Shown here: one piece after another, positions 31,387 through 41,601 of the stretch
Layout: the number at the start of each line of letters is the position of its first letter
Position numbering within the stretch: the first letter of the stretch is position 1
Origin: JAUVZF01 sp964449275
GTDB lineage: Bacteria; Planctomycetota; Phycisphaerae; FEN-1346
DNA: 42,299 bases
NCBI GenBank assembly: GCA_964449275.1
Contig: CAYVAM010000009.1
Location: 1 to 42,299 of the forward strand
Direction: 5' to 3'
Made by a program: the position numbers and the translations under genes
Notes under the pieces: generated by a model
Databases searched by the model: none
Seen by the model: only the letters and a program-made list of their open reading frames with translations
What the model was told of the DNA's origin: nothing

Positions 31387-31442
31387 CGAGCCGGCCGCGG
31401 AAGCGGCCGATGGGCACCTCCGAGCCGGCCGCGGAAGCGGCC
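31387..31442 (+). repeat. Two tandem CGAGCC-headed, GGAA-looped palindromes
   Basis: Each unit reads CGAGCC, GGCCGC, GGAA, GCGGCC. Copies are at 31387-31408 and 31421-31442, in a 34-base direct repeat that also includes the ACCTC or GCCTC before the head. They lie upstream of panE. Confidence 0.75.
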
Positions 31443-31487
31443 GGGGACCTGCCACGTCTTGGCACGTTCCAGTGCGTGACAAGGCCA

Positions 31488-31631
31488 CCGGGAGCTTCCG
31501 CTCCCGGCTCGAACTGCGTGGCGCTCCCGGCTCGAACAGCGTGGCGCTACCGGCTCGAACAGCGTGGCGCTACCGGCTCGAACAGCGTGGCGCTCCCGGC
31601 TCGAACAGCGTGGCGCTCCCGGCTCGAAAGC
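31488..31631 (-). repeat. 23-bp tandem array ending in a complete GGAA palindrome
   Basis: The word GGCTCGAA recurs at 31506, 31529, 31552, 31575, 31598 and 31621, spacing exactly 23. On the minus strand each unit is CGAGCCGGGAGC or CGAGCCGGTAGC followed by GCCACGCTGTT. The last minus-strand unit (31488-31511) continues instead into GGAA and GCTCCC, a full palindrome of the CGAGCC class. The array looks like amplification of the palindrome's head and first stem. It fills the spacer between the ferredoxin and panE genes. Confidence 0.85.
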
Positions 31632-31648
31632 CCCCCGCGCGCCGCGCC

Positions 31649-31999
31649 TTACGGATGGGCCTGCATCTGAGCCCTGCCCCGCTCGCCGTGTTTGACCGGG
31701 TCCGGGATGCGGACCGTCACGTCGCCATAGACGCGGGCGGTGCAGGCGGTTCGCGTGTCGGGTCGGCGGCCGAGTTCGGCGAGCAACTTCCGCTCGGACT
31801 CCGTCACGGGCGAGAGGGCATCGGCCCCCTCAACGATCTCGACAAAGCAGTTGCCGCACTCGTGCCGACCTTCGCACAGTTCGCCGACGAAGAAATCGTC
31901 GTCCACCATCTCGGCGGCCTCGTCGGCGGCCGCCAGCAGGCTGGTTCCGCGCGGCACTTCCAGGCGAAGATCGTACGGCAGGAAAACGACCTGTGGCAT
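31649..31999 (-). CDS. [2Fe-2S] ferredoxin
   Basis: A 116-residue electron carrier. The cluster ligands fit the adrenodoxin/Isc-type spacing: C42-x5-C48-x2-C51 (CEGRHECGNC) and C85 in RTACTARV. The start FLPYDLRLEVPRGTSLLAAADEA is the usual beta-grasp opening. Partners are not evident: neighbours are PanE and a PpiC lipoprotein. ATG at 31999 with AGGGG upstream. The last 12 residues (GERGRAQMQAHP) are basic and outside the fold. Confidence 0.88.
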   Translation of the reverse strand: MPQVVFLPYDLRLEVPRGTSLLAAADEAAEMVDDDFFVGELCEGRHECGNCFVEIVEGADALSPVTESERKLLAELGRRPDTRTACTARVYGDVTVRIPDPVKHGERGRAQMQAHP

Positions 32000-32010
32000 G
32001 AGAGGGCCCC

Positions 32011-32172
32011 TAGAGCAGTTTGCGTTCGAGTGTAGCGCGGCACGTTCGCGGCGGGTCTGGGCACCGGCCGCGAATACACGTTTTTGTGCGCGGTGGGTCC
32101 CCGTTCGACAGGCTCAGGGCAGGCTCCGACCCACCGCGCGACGCGCTTGCAGACAAGCGTGAACTGCATTTA
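32011..32172. repeat. Long compound palindrome with a nested insert
   Basis: It opens TAGAGCAGTTTGCGTTC (32011-32027), includes GTAG at 32032, a hairpin TTCGCGG ... CCGCGAA (32045-32074), then GCGCGGTGGGTC (32088-32099) and GACCCACCGCGC (32128-32139) separated by 28 bases, and closes with GTGAACTGCATTTA, the inverse of the opening. It is homologous to the element at 26975-27076. Its right end provides the TAA stop of the ppiC-type gene (32170-32172). Confidence 0.7.
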
Positions 32173-33423
32173 CATGTTCTCCGTCATGACGCGCACGTAA
32201 CCGTGCTTGTACAGGTCTTGAACATACTTGTTGACGGTCTCGTTGTACTTGCGGTCGCTGATCTCGTCCTCCAACTCGTCCTGAACTTCCGTGAAGGGAA
32301 CCGTGCGCGCTTCCTGTCGCGCCAGGGCCTTGACGATGTAGAACGCCTCGTCGGTCTCGACGAGTGGCCCGACCTGGCCCGCCTCCAGGGCAAAAAGGAC
32401 CTCATCGACGGCCTTGATGCGGAACGATCCCTTCGTCACGAGGCCCCAGTCGCCGCCGCCCGAGGCCATCGGATCATGGCTGTAGCGCCGGGCGAGGCGG
32501 GCGAAAGCCTCGCCCTTCGACGCCCGCTCGTGAACGGCATCCGCCACCGCGCGGGCCTGGGCCACGTCGGGCGATTCGCTCTTTCGGATCGCAATCAGGC
32601 CCAGCCGCATCCGCGTCGGTTGGACGTACCGCTCCTCGCGGACCCGGCGATAGTAGTTCAACAATTCGGAGTGCGTAACGTGGACGGTCGGCGAGATCTT
32701 GCTTCGCAAGTACTGTTGCACCATCAGTTGCTCTCGTCGCCTCCGGCGCTCCTCCCGGAGCGAGGATCCCGCGCGCTCCAGTTTCTCTTCGAGCAGCAAG
32801 GCGCTGCCTGCCTGGGAAGCCAGGTTCTTCAGGGTCTGGCCCAGCGTGGTGTCGATGTGCGTCTTCTCCTGCTCCGACAGTTCCGCCTTCGCCTCCTGGA
32901 CAACGAGCCGGCGGGAGATCTCCCCCCGCAGTTTCATGTTGATGACCTGGCGGCAGCGGCTCTCGAAGGCGGGGGGCGAGTACTCCTTCCGCCATTTCGC
33001 CATCTGCAGACGGATCGGACCAAGAATGTCCTCCCGCGTGATGACCTCGCCGTTGACCTCGGCCAGCACCGTGTTGACCAAAACCGGCGAGCCGCCGCTA
33101 TCATCGGTGTCCACCATGACAGGCAGGCGCTCCTTGGGAAGCGGCAACATCACTTCCTCAAGGCGCGCCTCGTACTCGGCGTCGCGGTCGGGCCGGGTCA
33201 ACTTGCCCAGCGGCTCCGTCGATTCGGGCCTTTTCCTGCCCGTCGCCGGCCGGGCCAATTGGACGGGGTTGACCTCTTCGCTCGCCGCGCCGCCGCCCGT
33301 GTCGAACTCACTCGGCGCAGCGGCCTGCGGCGTGAGCGAGCCGAGTTCTCTACCCCGGCGGCCACAGCCCACCGCCACAAGGGCCAGCACGCCAACCGCC
33401 GGCATCACCCAAAGTGGTTTCAT
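32170..33423 (-). CDS. Peptidyl-prolyl cis-trans isomerase (PpiC/SurA type) lipoprotein
   Basis: A 417-residue exported protein. The signal peptide ends in a lipobox-like VAVGC with the lipid-modified Cys at residue 20, so it is likely anchored in a membrane. Residues about 110-260 form a SurA-like helical chaperone domain (VLAEVNGEVITREDILGPIR, then many charged helices). Residues about 262-375 form a rotamase domain (RYSHDPMASGGGDWGLVTKG, VLFALEAGQVGPLVETDEAF, YIVKAL). It probably helps envelope proteins fold. ATG at 33423; the ribosome site is weak. It follows mfd by 38 bases on the same strand. The stop codon is in a repeat terminus. Confidence 0.88.
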   Translation of the reverse strand: MKPLWVMPAVGVLALVAVGCGRRGRELGSLTPQAAAPSEFDTGGGAASEEVNPVQLARPATGRKRPESTEPLGKLTRPDRDAEYEARLEEVMLPLPKERLPVMVDTDDSGGSPVLVNTVLAEVNGEVITREDILGPIRLQMAKWRKEYSPPAFESRCRQVINMKLRGEISRRLVVQEAKAELSEQEKTHIDTTLGQTLKNLASQAGSALLLEEKLERAGSSLREERRRRREQLMVQQYLRSKISPTVHVTHSELLNYYRRVREERYVQPTRMRLGLIAIRKSESPDVAQARAVADAVHERASKGEAFARLARRYSHDPMASGGGDWGLVTKGSFRIKAVDEVLFALEAGQVGPLVETDEAFYIVKALARQEARTVPFTEVQDELEDEISDRKYNETVNKYVQDLYKHGYVRVMTENM

Positions 33424-33461
33424 CGGTCGAGCCCCCAGAGGGTCTCAAAGAGACCCACATT

Positions 33462-36400
33462 CTATTTGCCGCCCTCCGAGCGGGCAAGAACCTTCTTCAG
33501 CAGCGCCAGCGCACCGTCCGGGCCGCGATCCTCGTGCAGCCGCCAGACCAACGTGTGCGCGTCCAGGACGCGGACCACGCCGGCGCCGGAGACGTGCCGG
33601 TCACCCGATTCGCCCAGAAGCGGTGCAACCAGAGCGGCGTCCTCGACGGTAAACGCGAGATCCGCTCCCTTTCGGTGGATGGACCGGATTCCCGCATCGG
33701 CGGCGGCCACGCGGACGGCCTCCAGGTCCACCAGCCCCTGCACCTCTTCCGGCATGGGGCCGTACATGTCGGCGATCTCGGCCGCCACCTCGGCGAGCGT
33801 CCGGGCGTTTGCCGCCCGCTGCAACTGCCGATACAGACTGATGCGCTGGCTCTCGGTCGGCACGTATCGGTTCGGAATGAAGGCCACCAGGTCCAACTGC
33901 ACGCCCGCCCGGCACGGCTCGTCGGCGGGCCGGCCCTTAAGCCGGCGCACGGCCGTCTCGAGCAACCGGCAGTACATCTCGTACCCGACGGCGGAGATGT
34001 GACCGGACTGTTCGAGCCCCAGGATGTTGCCGGCCCCACGGATCTCCAGGTCGCGCATGGCGATCTGAAAGCCCGCCCCCAACTCGGCGTACTGCTCGAT
34101 GGCACGCAGACGCTTCGACGCCGCCGGCGTCGGCGGACGCTTCTCGGGCAAGAGCAGGTAACAGTACGCCCGGTGCTTGTAGCGTCCCACGCGGCCGCGC
34201 AACTGGTGCATGTCGGCCAGGCCGAAGCGGTCGGCGTCGTGGATGAACATGGTGTTGGCGTGCGGCACATCGAGGCCCGACTCGATGATGGTGGTCGAGA
34301 CGAGGACGTCCACGTCGCCGGCGAAGAACCGGAGCATCCGGTCCTCCAACTCCCGCTCTTTCATCTGGCCGTGGGCCCATTCGATGCGGGCCTCCGGCAC
34401 GAGCCGGCGCACCCGGTCGGCCACGGCCTCGATCGTCCGGACGCGGTTGTGGACGAAGAAGACCTGCCCGTCGCGTGAGAGTTCCCGCAAGATGGCCTGG
34501 CGGATACGCCCGTCGTCCCACGGGCACACCTCGGTCCGGACGGCCCGCCGGTCCTGAGGGGCGGTCGTCAGGCTCGATATATCGCGGATGCCCAGAAGCG
34601 ACATGTGCAGCGTCCGTGGGATCGGCGTGGCCGTCAGCGTCAGGATGTCCACTGTCTGCCGCATCCGCTTCAGGCGCTCCTTGTGCTCGACGCCGAACCG
34701 CTGCTCCTCGTCCACGATCACCAGGCCCAGGTCAGCCGGCACGACGTCTTTCTGGAGCAACCGATGCGTCCCGATGAGGATATCGACTTGCCCCTTGCGG
34801 AACCGATCGAGGATCTCGGCCTGCGTCCCTCGCGTATGGAACCGGCACATCATCTCGATGATGACGGGGTAATCCGCCATCCGCTCGCGGAAGGTTCCCA
34901 GATGCTGGGCCGTCAGGACGGTGGTCGGCACAAGCACGACGACCTGTTTGCCGGCTTCGACGGCCTTGAACGCCGCCCGGATCGCCAGTTCCGTCTTGCC
35001 GTACCCCACGTCGCCGCACACGAGCCGGTCCATCGGCCGCGGCGAGCGCATGTTGCGTTTGATCTCTTGCATGGCGGCCGCCTGGTCTTCGGTGTCGGGG
35101 TACGGGAACGCGGCCTCGAACTCCTTCTGCCAGAGGCTGTCGGAGGGGTAGGTGATGCCGGGCCGTGCCTCCCGGACGGCCTGGACGCGCAACAGTTCCA
35201 TGGCGAAGTTCTGGACGGCCTCCTCGACCCGCCGCTTCTTCTCGGCCCACGCCTTGCCGCCGACGCGCGAGAGGCGCGGCTTGCCCTTGAAGCCGCCGAC
35301 GTACTTCTGGACCAGGTCCACCTGCGACGCCGGGACGTACACCTTGACCTTGTCGCGGAACTCCAGGAGGAGGTAATCGGCGGTCTGCTCGGCGGCCGCC
35401 GGGCCGGGCAGCAGGGGAGCGCCCTTCGTCTCGGTCAGGGCCTTGGCATCGCGGCGGAGCGTCCTCATGCCCAGGTAGCGGCCGATGCCGTGGACCACGT
35501 GGACGACCAGATCGCCGCGCGCCAAGTCCATCCACGTGTCGATGGCGCGGGTTTCAAGCCGGCGCCCGAGCCGCCGCCGCGCCTGGTACCGCTGAAAGAC
35601 CTCGTGGTTCGAGGCAACCGCCACGTTCTCGGCCACAAGGCGAAAGCCCACGCCGAGGCGACCGACGCCGAGGCGGATGCGCCCCTTGGTCTCCGGACCC
35701 ATGGCGTCAACGATCTCGGCAAGGCGATCTCGTTCGCCCTCGTTGTCCGAGAACAGGAGCACGGTGTCCTCGGCCGCCAGGTCCGCCAGTTCCTCCCTCA
35801 CGGCCTCGGCCTTGCCGCTGAAGGCGGGGAGGCTCTCGGTCCGAAGGGCAAAGGCGTCGCTCGCGCCGCTCGTGGTGAAACTCGAGACGTCGAGCCGCGC
35901 GAACTCGCGGCTCTCGCGCACCACCGCCTCGAACGCATACACGCCGACGGGGCTCGCCAGCCGCGCGATGAACGACCGCCCGACTTCGGCGATCTCCAGC
36001 GGGTCCTGCCAGACGATCCATGCGCCTTGCGGCAGGTAGTCCAGGAGGTTGGTCGAGGTCTCGGGGGCGAGAGGTCCGCCTTTGCCGCTCGGCGTAAACG
36101 AGACGGCGACGCGGTCGCGGTCGTCGAGGCTCCGCTGCGTTGAGGGGTCAAACGTGCGGAGGCTCTCGAGTTCGTCGCCGAAGAACTCCAGCCGATACGG
36201 CGCCGGGGCCGTCGGCGGGTACACGTCCATGATGCCGCCTCGCACGGCGTACTGGCCGGGTTCGAGGACGAGTTCCGCAGGGCGGAACCCGCGCTCGGCC
36301 AGCCACCGGCGGAGGTGCGACATGCTGTACTCGGTGCCGACGACCAGTTCGACGGTGTTCTCCGCCAGGTGACGCGGCGAGGGAACCGGCTGCATCACGG

Positions 36401-36908
36401 CCTGAATCGGCGCCACCAGGACGCGAGGCAACGCCACGCCGTTTCGAGCCCGACGCGGAAGCGTCGGGGCATCTTCGTCCGCCGTGGCACGCACCCCGGC
36501 CTGTGACGGCGCCCCGACGCTCCCGCGTCGGGCTCGGGGCTGCGCGGCCGCGAGCGCTTTCAACACCCGCAGGCGGTCGGCCAGGATCTCGTCCGAGACG
36601 TCGGACTCGGTCGGCAGCGCCTCCCACGCGGGAAAGACGGGCGGGTCAACGCCGGCGAACAGCCGCCAGTCGTCGCGCGCATCGTCCACGGAGTCGATGT
36701 GGGCCACCACATACAGAAGCGTGGACGGGCAATCCGGAAGAAGGGCCGCGACCAGGGCCGGCGCGCTGGATCCCCACAGGCCTTCGACGCTCGCCCTCCC
36801 CTCGTCGCACAGCGTCCGACGGACGAGGTCGACGACCTCCTGGCGGGCAAACAGGTCCGCGACCGCTTCGCCCGTAGCCGGGATGTCCACCTTCTGGCCT
36901 TCGGCCAT
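33462..36908 (-). CDS. mfd: Transcription-repair coupling factor Mfd with an in-frame palindromic insert
   Basis: A 1148-residue SF2 translocase that removes RNA polymerase stalled at DNA damage and recruits UvrA. Order: UvrB-like N-terminal module (about 1-350, with YAVRGGIMDVYPP), RNA-polymerase-interaction domain (about 464-560, RGDLVVHVVHGIGRYLGM), translocase with Walker A CGDVGYGKTEL (about 630-640), DEEQ (about 732), TATPIPRTLHMS, TTIIESGLDVPHANT and QLRGRVGRYKHRAYCYLL, and the C-terminal TRCF domain (about 1000-1105). Residues about 124-156 (from PRARRGSVGAPSQ to APTLPRRARN) have no counterpart I know in Mfd and are encoded by two inverted palindromes (36445-36536). A good promoter lies at 36929-36957. 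Confidence 0.95.
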   Translation of the reverse strand: MAEGQKVDIPATGEAVADLFARQEVVDLVRRTLCDEGRASVEGLWGSSAPALVAALLPDCPSTLLYVVAHIDSVDDARDDWRLFAGVDPPVFPAWEALPTESDVSDEILADRLRVLKALAAAQPRARRGSVGAPSQAGVRATADEDAPTLPRRARNGVALPRVLVAPIQAVMQPVPSPRHLAENTVELVVGTEYSMSHLRRWLAERGFRPAELVLEPGQYAVRGGIMDVYPPTAPAPYRLEFFGDELESLRTFDPSTQRSLDDRDRVAVSFTPSGKGGPLAPETSTNLLDYLPQGAWIVWQDPLEIAEVGRSFIARLASPVGVYAFEAVVRESREFARLDVSSFTTSGASDAFALRTESLPAFSGKAEAVREELADLAAEDTVLLFSDNEGERDRLAEIVDAMGPETKGRIRLGVGRLGVGFRLVAENVAVASNHEVFQRYQARRRLGRRLETRAIDTWMDLARGDLVVHVVHGIGRYLGMRTLRRDAKALTETKGAPLLPGPAAAEQTADYLLLEFRDKVKVYVPASQVDLVQKYVGGFKGKPRLSRVGGKAWAEKKRRVEEAVQNFAMELLRVQAVREARPGITYPSDSLWQKEFEAAFPYPDTEDQAAAMQEIKRNMRSPRPMDRLVCGDVGYGKTELAIRAAFKAVEAGKQVVVLVPTTVLTAQHLGTFRERMADYPVIIEMMCRFHTRGTQAEILDRFRKGQVDILIGTHRLLQKDVVPADLGLVIVDEEQRFGVEHKERLKRMRQTVDILTLTATPIPRTLHMSLLGIRDISSLTTAPQDRRAVRTEVCPWDDGRIRQAILRELSRDGQVFFVHNRVRTIEAVADRVRRLVPEARIEWAHGQMKERELEDRMLRFFAGDVDVLVSTTIIESGLDVPHANTMFIHDADRFGLADMHQLRGRVGRYKHRAYCYLLLPEKRPPTPAASKRLRAIEQYAELGAGFQIAMRDLEIRGAGNILGLEQSGHISAVGYEMYCRLLETAVRRLKGRPADEPCRAGVQLDLVAFIPNRYVPTESQRISLYRQLQRAANARTLAEVAAEIADMYGPMPEEVQGLVDLEAVRVAAADAGIRSIHRKGADLAFTVEDAALVAPLLGESGDRHVSGAGVVRVLDAHTLVWRLHEDRGPDGALALLKKVLARSEGGK
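36445..36536. repeat. Inverted pair of CGAGCC/GGAA palindromes inside mfd
   Basis: Copy 1 (36445-36470, plus): CGAGCC, CGACGC, GGAA, GCGTCG, GGGC. Copy 2 (36511-36536, minus): the same but GGGA in the loop; 25 of 26 bases are identical. A 40-base spacer separates them. The frame of mfd stays open through the whole element. Confidence 0.85.
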
Positions 36909-36928
36909 AGACTCCAGATTACGGCGGC

Positions 36929-36957
36929 ATTGTAATCGGCGCAGCGGCGCCCGTCAA
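36929..36957 (-). promoter_or_regulatory. Sigma70-type promoter for mfd
   Basis: On the minus strand: TTGACG (36952-36957), a 17-base spacer, TACAAT (36929-36934). The transcript would start near 36922, giving a leader of only about 14 bases before the ATG, with GGAG close to the start codon. Confidence 0.65.
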
Positions 36958-36978
36958 TCCATGAAATCACGGCTTGCC

Positions 36979-37003
36979 AAAAAGGTACCAGGTACCTTTT
37001 TTT
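36979..37003. repeat. GGTACC palindrome with flanking A- and T-runs
   Basis: AAAAAGGTACC (36979-36989), A, GGTACCTTTTTTT (36991-37003). The 11-base arms are perfect. With seven T's it fits an intrinsic terminator on the plus strand, but nothing transcribed towards it on that strand is evident, so a dispersed repeat is as likely. Confidence 0.6.
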
Positions 37004-37218
37004 CTCGGAGGATCCGAGCCGCGACCGTAAGGGAGCGACCGGCGTGGGGCTTGGGCGGCGGTGTCTGCCAAAATGGCATAGACATCTTCCATGAATCCCT
37101 TCTCTCGACCACCAGGCTGCCCTTTGACGCTGGAAAACGGGCCCGGGAGCGTGGCACGGCGTTTGCCCTTCTTGGCCTGAAGGGGTGTGCCCGGATTTTA
37201 TGGCGGGTTCTGCTACCT

Positions 37219-37297
37219 GTGGCGCCGGGGTTTATCCCCGGCGCGGGACTCGACCTCCGCGGACTCAACGGCCGCCGGGCATAAAGCCCGGCGCTAC
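37219..37297. repeat. Inverted pair of GTAG/GTGG-headed palindromes (REPIN-like)
   Basis: Left unit (37219-37244, plus): GTGG, CGCCGGGG, TTTAT, CCCCGGCG. Right unit (37272-37297, minus): GTAG, CGCCGGGC, TTTAT, GCCCGGCG. The two are head-out inverted copies 27 bases apart. A single copy with GTAG and the same stem as the left unit lies at 42245-42270. It is in the clpB leader. Confidence 0.75.
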
Positions 37298-37349
37298 AGT
37301 AGCGTGTGGGCCGAAGGCCGCCGCGCGGAGACGACAGGAGACCAACATC

Positions 37350-39989
<2,640 letters not shown>

Positions 39990-40023
39990 AGGCTTGGTGC
40001 CTCGCGCGAACCATCGCCAGCGG

Positions 40024-40563
40024 CTATTCACATGCGGCCCCGGCGTCCACACGTCGGTAGGCCGTGAACGGCTGGTTGTTGAAGTCACCCCCGATGAACA
40101 GGAGGTCCTGCTCGGGGGTCGCGCCGCGCGCCAGCGTCACGTTGAACGACTCGGCGTCGCCCATCGGGTCGCCGTCCCGCTCGCGGAAGTACACGATGTG
40201 CGGGTTGCCGTGGAGGACGGTCAGGATGAACGGGTTCACATCGGGCCCGGCCGCCACGATCCGCTGCATGCGACCGGCGAGGTAGATCGGCTTGTCCTTC
40301 AGGAAGTCGGCGAACTTGGCGGGGATCCGGTCCACGACGGCGGGATCCACGACGAACGTCCTGCGGAACATCTTCGCCCCGTGGAGTTCCTGGCCGCGCA
40401 GTCGCTTCGTGAGCGCCGCGTCCACCTCCCACATACCGGCCAGTCGGCTGGCGACAACGTTTTCCTTATCTGGCGTGACCTTCAGGACCGCTGGCACGGC
40501 GAACCCAGCCACGCCCGTCGCCGCCGCCAGCACCAGGACAACTACCACTGCCCTCGATCTCAT
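40024..40563 (-). CDS. Secreted protein of unknown function
   Basis: A 179-residue exported protein. AAGGAGG lies 6 nt before the ATG at 40563; another ATG directly upstream (40566) is too close to it. Residues 1-22 are a signal peptide (RAVVVVLVLAAATGVAG). The mature part looks rich in beta strands (FRRTFVVDP, PFILTVLHGNPHIVYFRERD, AESFNVTLARG, DLLFIGGDFNNQPFTAYRRVD). No cysteine cluster or known motif; I do not recognise the family. Convergent with clpB (34 bases apart) and divergent from the next small secreted gene. Confidence 0.72.
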   Translation of the reverse strand: MRSRAVVVVLVLAAATGVAGFAVPAVLKVTPDKENVVASRLAGMWEVDAALTKRLRGQELHGAKMFRRTFVVDPAVVDRIPAKFADFLKDKPIYLAGRMQRIVAAGPDVNPFILTVLHGNPHIVYFRERDGDPMGDAESFNVTLARGATPEQDLLFIGGDFNNQPFTAYRRVDAGAACE

Positions 40564-40786
40564 CATAAGCCTCCTTCTCGGGACACGGCCTGATGCTCCT
40601 CCCGGTTAGACTCCGCCTGGCGCTCACCGGTTCCGACACATCTGCCCCGCCGGCCGCTGTCAACCGAATCGCGCGGCCGCGCAGTTTCCTGCAATAAACC
40701 CACGCACTCGCCGTTGGAACTGGTGAAGAAACAAGCGAATCCAGTAACCCAGTGCACCGCAAACGCGGAAGGAAAGGAGAGCGAAA

Positions 40787-41245
40787 ATGAGAAAGTTTCT
40801 GTTGATCAGCCTTGCGGCCGTGATCGTGGCGGGGGGCCTCGCCATAACGACCTACGGGCAGGACAAGCCGGAACGAGAAGGCCCGCCGCGCTTCGAGCGC
40901 AGGCCCGAAGGCAGGCCGGGCGGCGAAGGCCAGCGCAGAGGTCCACCCAGGTCTCAGTTGAACGAGAAGCAGCGCGCCGACCTCGCAGAACTCATGAAGG
41001 GAGAAGTTGCCGCACGCTTGATGAAGGCCCTGGCCAACTTCCAGGAGGCGGTCACGAAGATCGTCGGCGACGACGAAAGGGCCGTCCGGATGGCCGTGTT
41101 CCAGGTCATCATGCGGCAAATGCGGCCGCAAGGGGCGGGCGACAGAGAGCGTGGCGACAGGGACCGGCGAGACAGGCGCCCCAGAGGCGAAGGCGACAGG
41201 CCCCCACGGGGCGAAGGCAAAGGGCCCGGAGACCGTCCAAAGTAA
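40787..41245 (+). CDS. Small secreted Arg/Gly/Pro-rich protein
   Basis: A 152-residue exported protein. AAAGGAG precedes the ATG at 40787. Residues 1-25 are a signal peptide (RKFLLISLAAVIVAGGLAIT). A Pro/Arg/Glu-rich linker (26-55) is followed by a helical core (about 58-115), starting LNEKQRADLAELMKGEV, which recalls the LTxxQ region of Spy/CpxP-like proteins, and an RGD/RDRR-rich tail. Layout is like the protein at 28798-29637 in the ECF sigma operon: signal, charged linker, helices, low-complexity tail. Family not recognised. Confidence 0.7.
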   Translation: MRKFLLISLAAVIVAGGLAITTYGQDKPEREGPPRFERRPEGRPGGEGQRRGPPRSQLNEKQRADLAELMKGEVAARLMKALANFQEAVTKIVGDDERAVRMAVFQVIMRQMRPQGAGDRERGDRDRRDRRPRGEGDRPPRGEGKGPGDRPK

Positions 41246-41601
41246 CACCTGAAGCAACTCGCATTACGACGCGGGCTCGTCACACCCGCTTGCGACCGGC
41301 GGACGTCCCCTGCCGAAACACCCGGCCGCGAAGCGGAACGACGAGCCCCGCCTTTTTGCGCGCGCCGGCCAGGTAGTAGATAACCGCCGATCCCCACGAC
41401 GACGGCCGTCGCCCGGCCACGGGCACAGGTAGCGTAGTAGTACTGGGCAGGGCACTGGCGGACAAGCCGCCAGTGGCACCCGGCGAGTGTCCGGATGGTA
41501 ACGCGAATGCACCGGCGCACAGCCGCCCGTGGCGCCCCGCCCAGCGCCGCCACCAACCCAATCACTGCACGGGAGCGGCACCGGCCCGGTGGGCGGATCG
41601 G
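41246..41601. other. Intergenic spacer with CACTGGCGG hairpins
   Basis: A 356-base spacer between two genes whose 3' ends face each other. No supported gene. It contains the paired hairpins at 41451-41536; the rest shows nothing I can defend. Confidence 0.6.
41451..41536. repeat. Two related hairpins in direct orientation
   Basis: First: GGCACTGGCGG, ACAAG, CCGCCAGTGGCACC (41451-41480), with a perfect 9-base CACTGGCGG stem. Second: TGCACCGGCG, CACAG, CCGCCCGTGGCGCC (41508-41536), similar base order with a decayed stem. Confidence 0.6.

Larger units (their letters stand above)
36909..37349. other. Divergent intergenic region between mfd and clpB
   Basis: A 441-base spacer without a supported gene. 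It holds the mfd promoter, a GGTACC palindrome with a T-run (36979-37003) and an inverted REP-like pair (37219-37297). I found no CIRCE-type element or clear heat-shock promoter for clpB. Confidence 0.6.

Noticed and set aside
31224..32035. Plus-strand frames across the 23-bp repeat array as a repeat protein
   Set aside because: Period 23 is not a multiple of three, so the frame would change meaning at every unit, and the flanks are antisense to panE and ferredoxin.
34605..36143. Plus-strand frame within mfd
   Set aside because: Antisense shadow; the minus strand encodes the complete Mfd helicase motifs.
36979..37003. Intrinsic terminator of clpB or mfd
   Set aside because: It is upstream of both divergent genes, so it cannot end either transcript; kept as a repeat.
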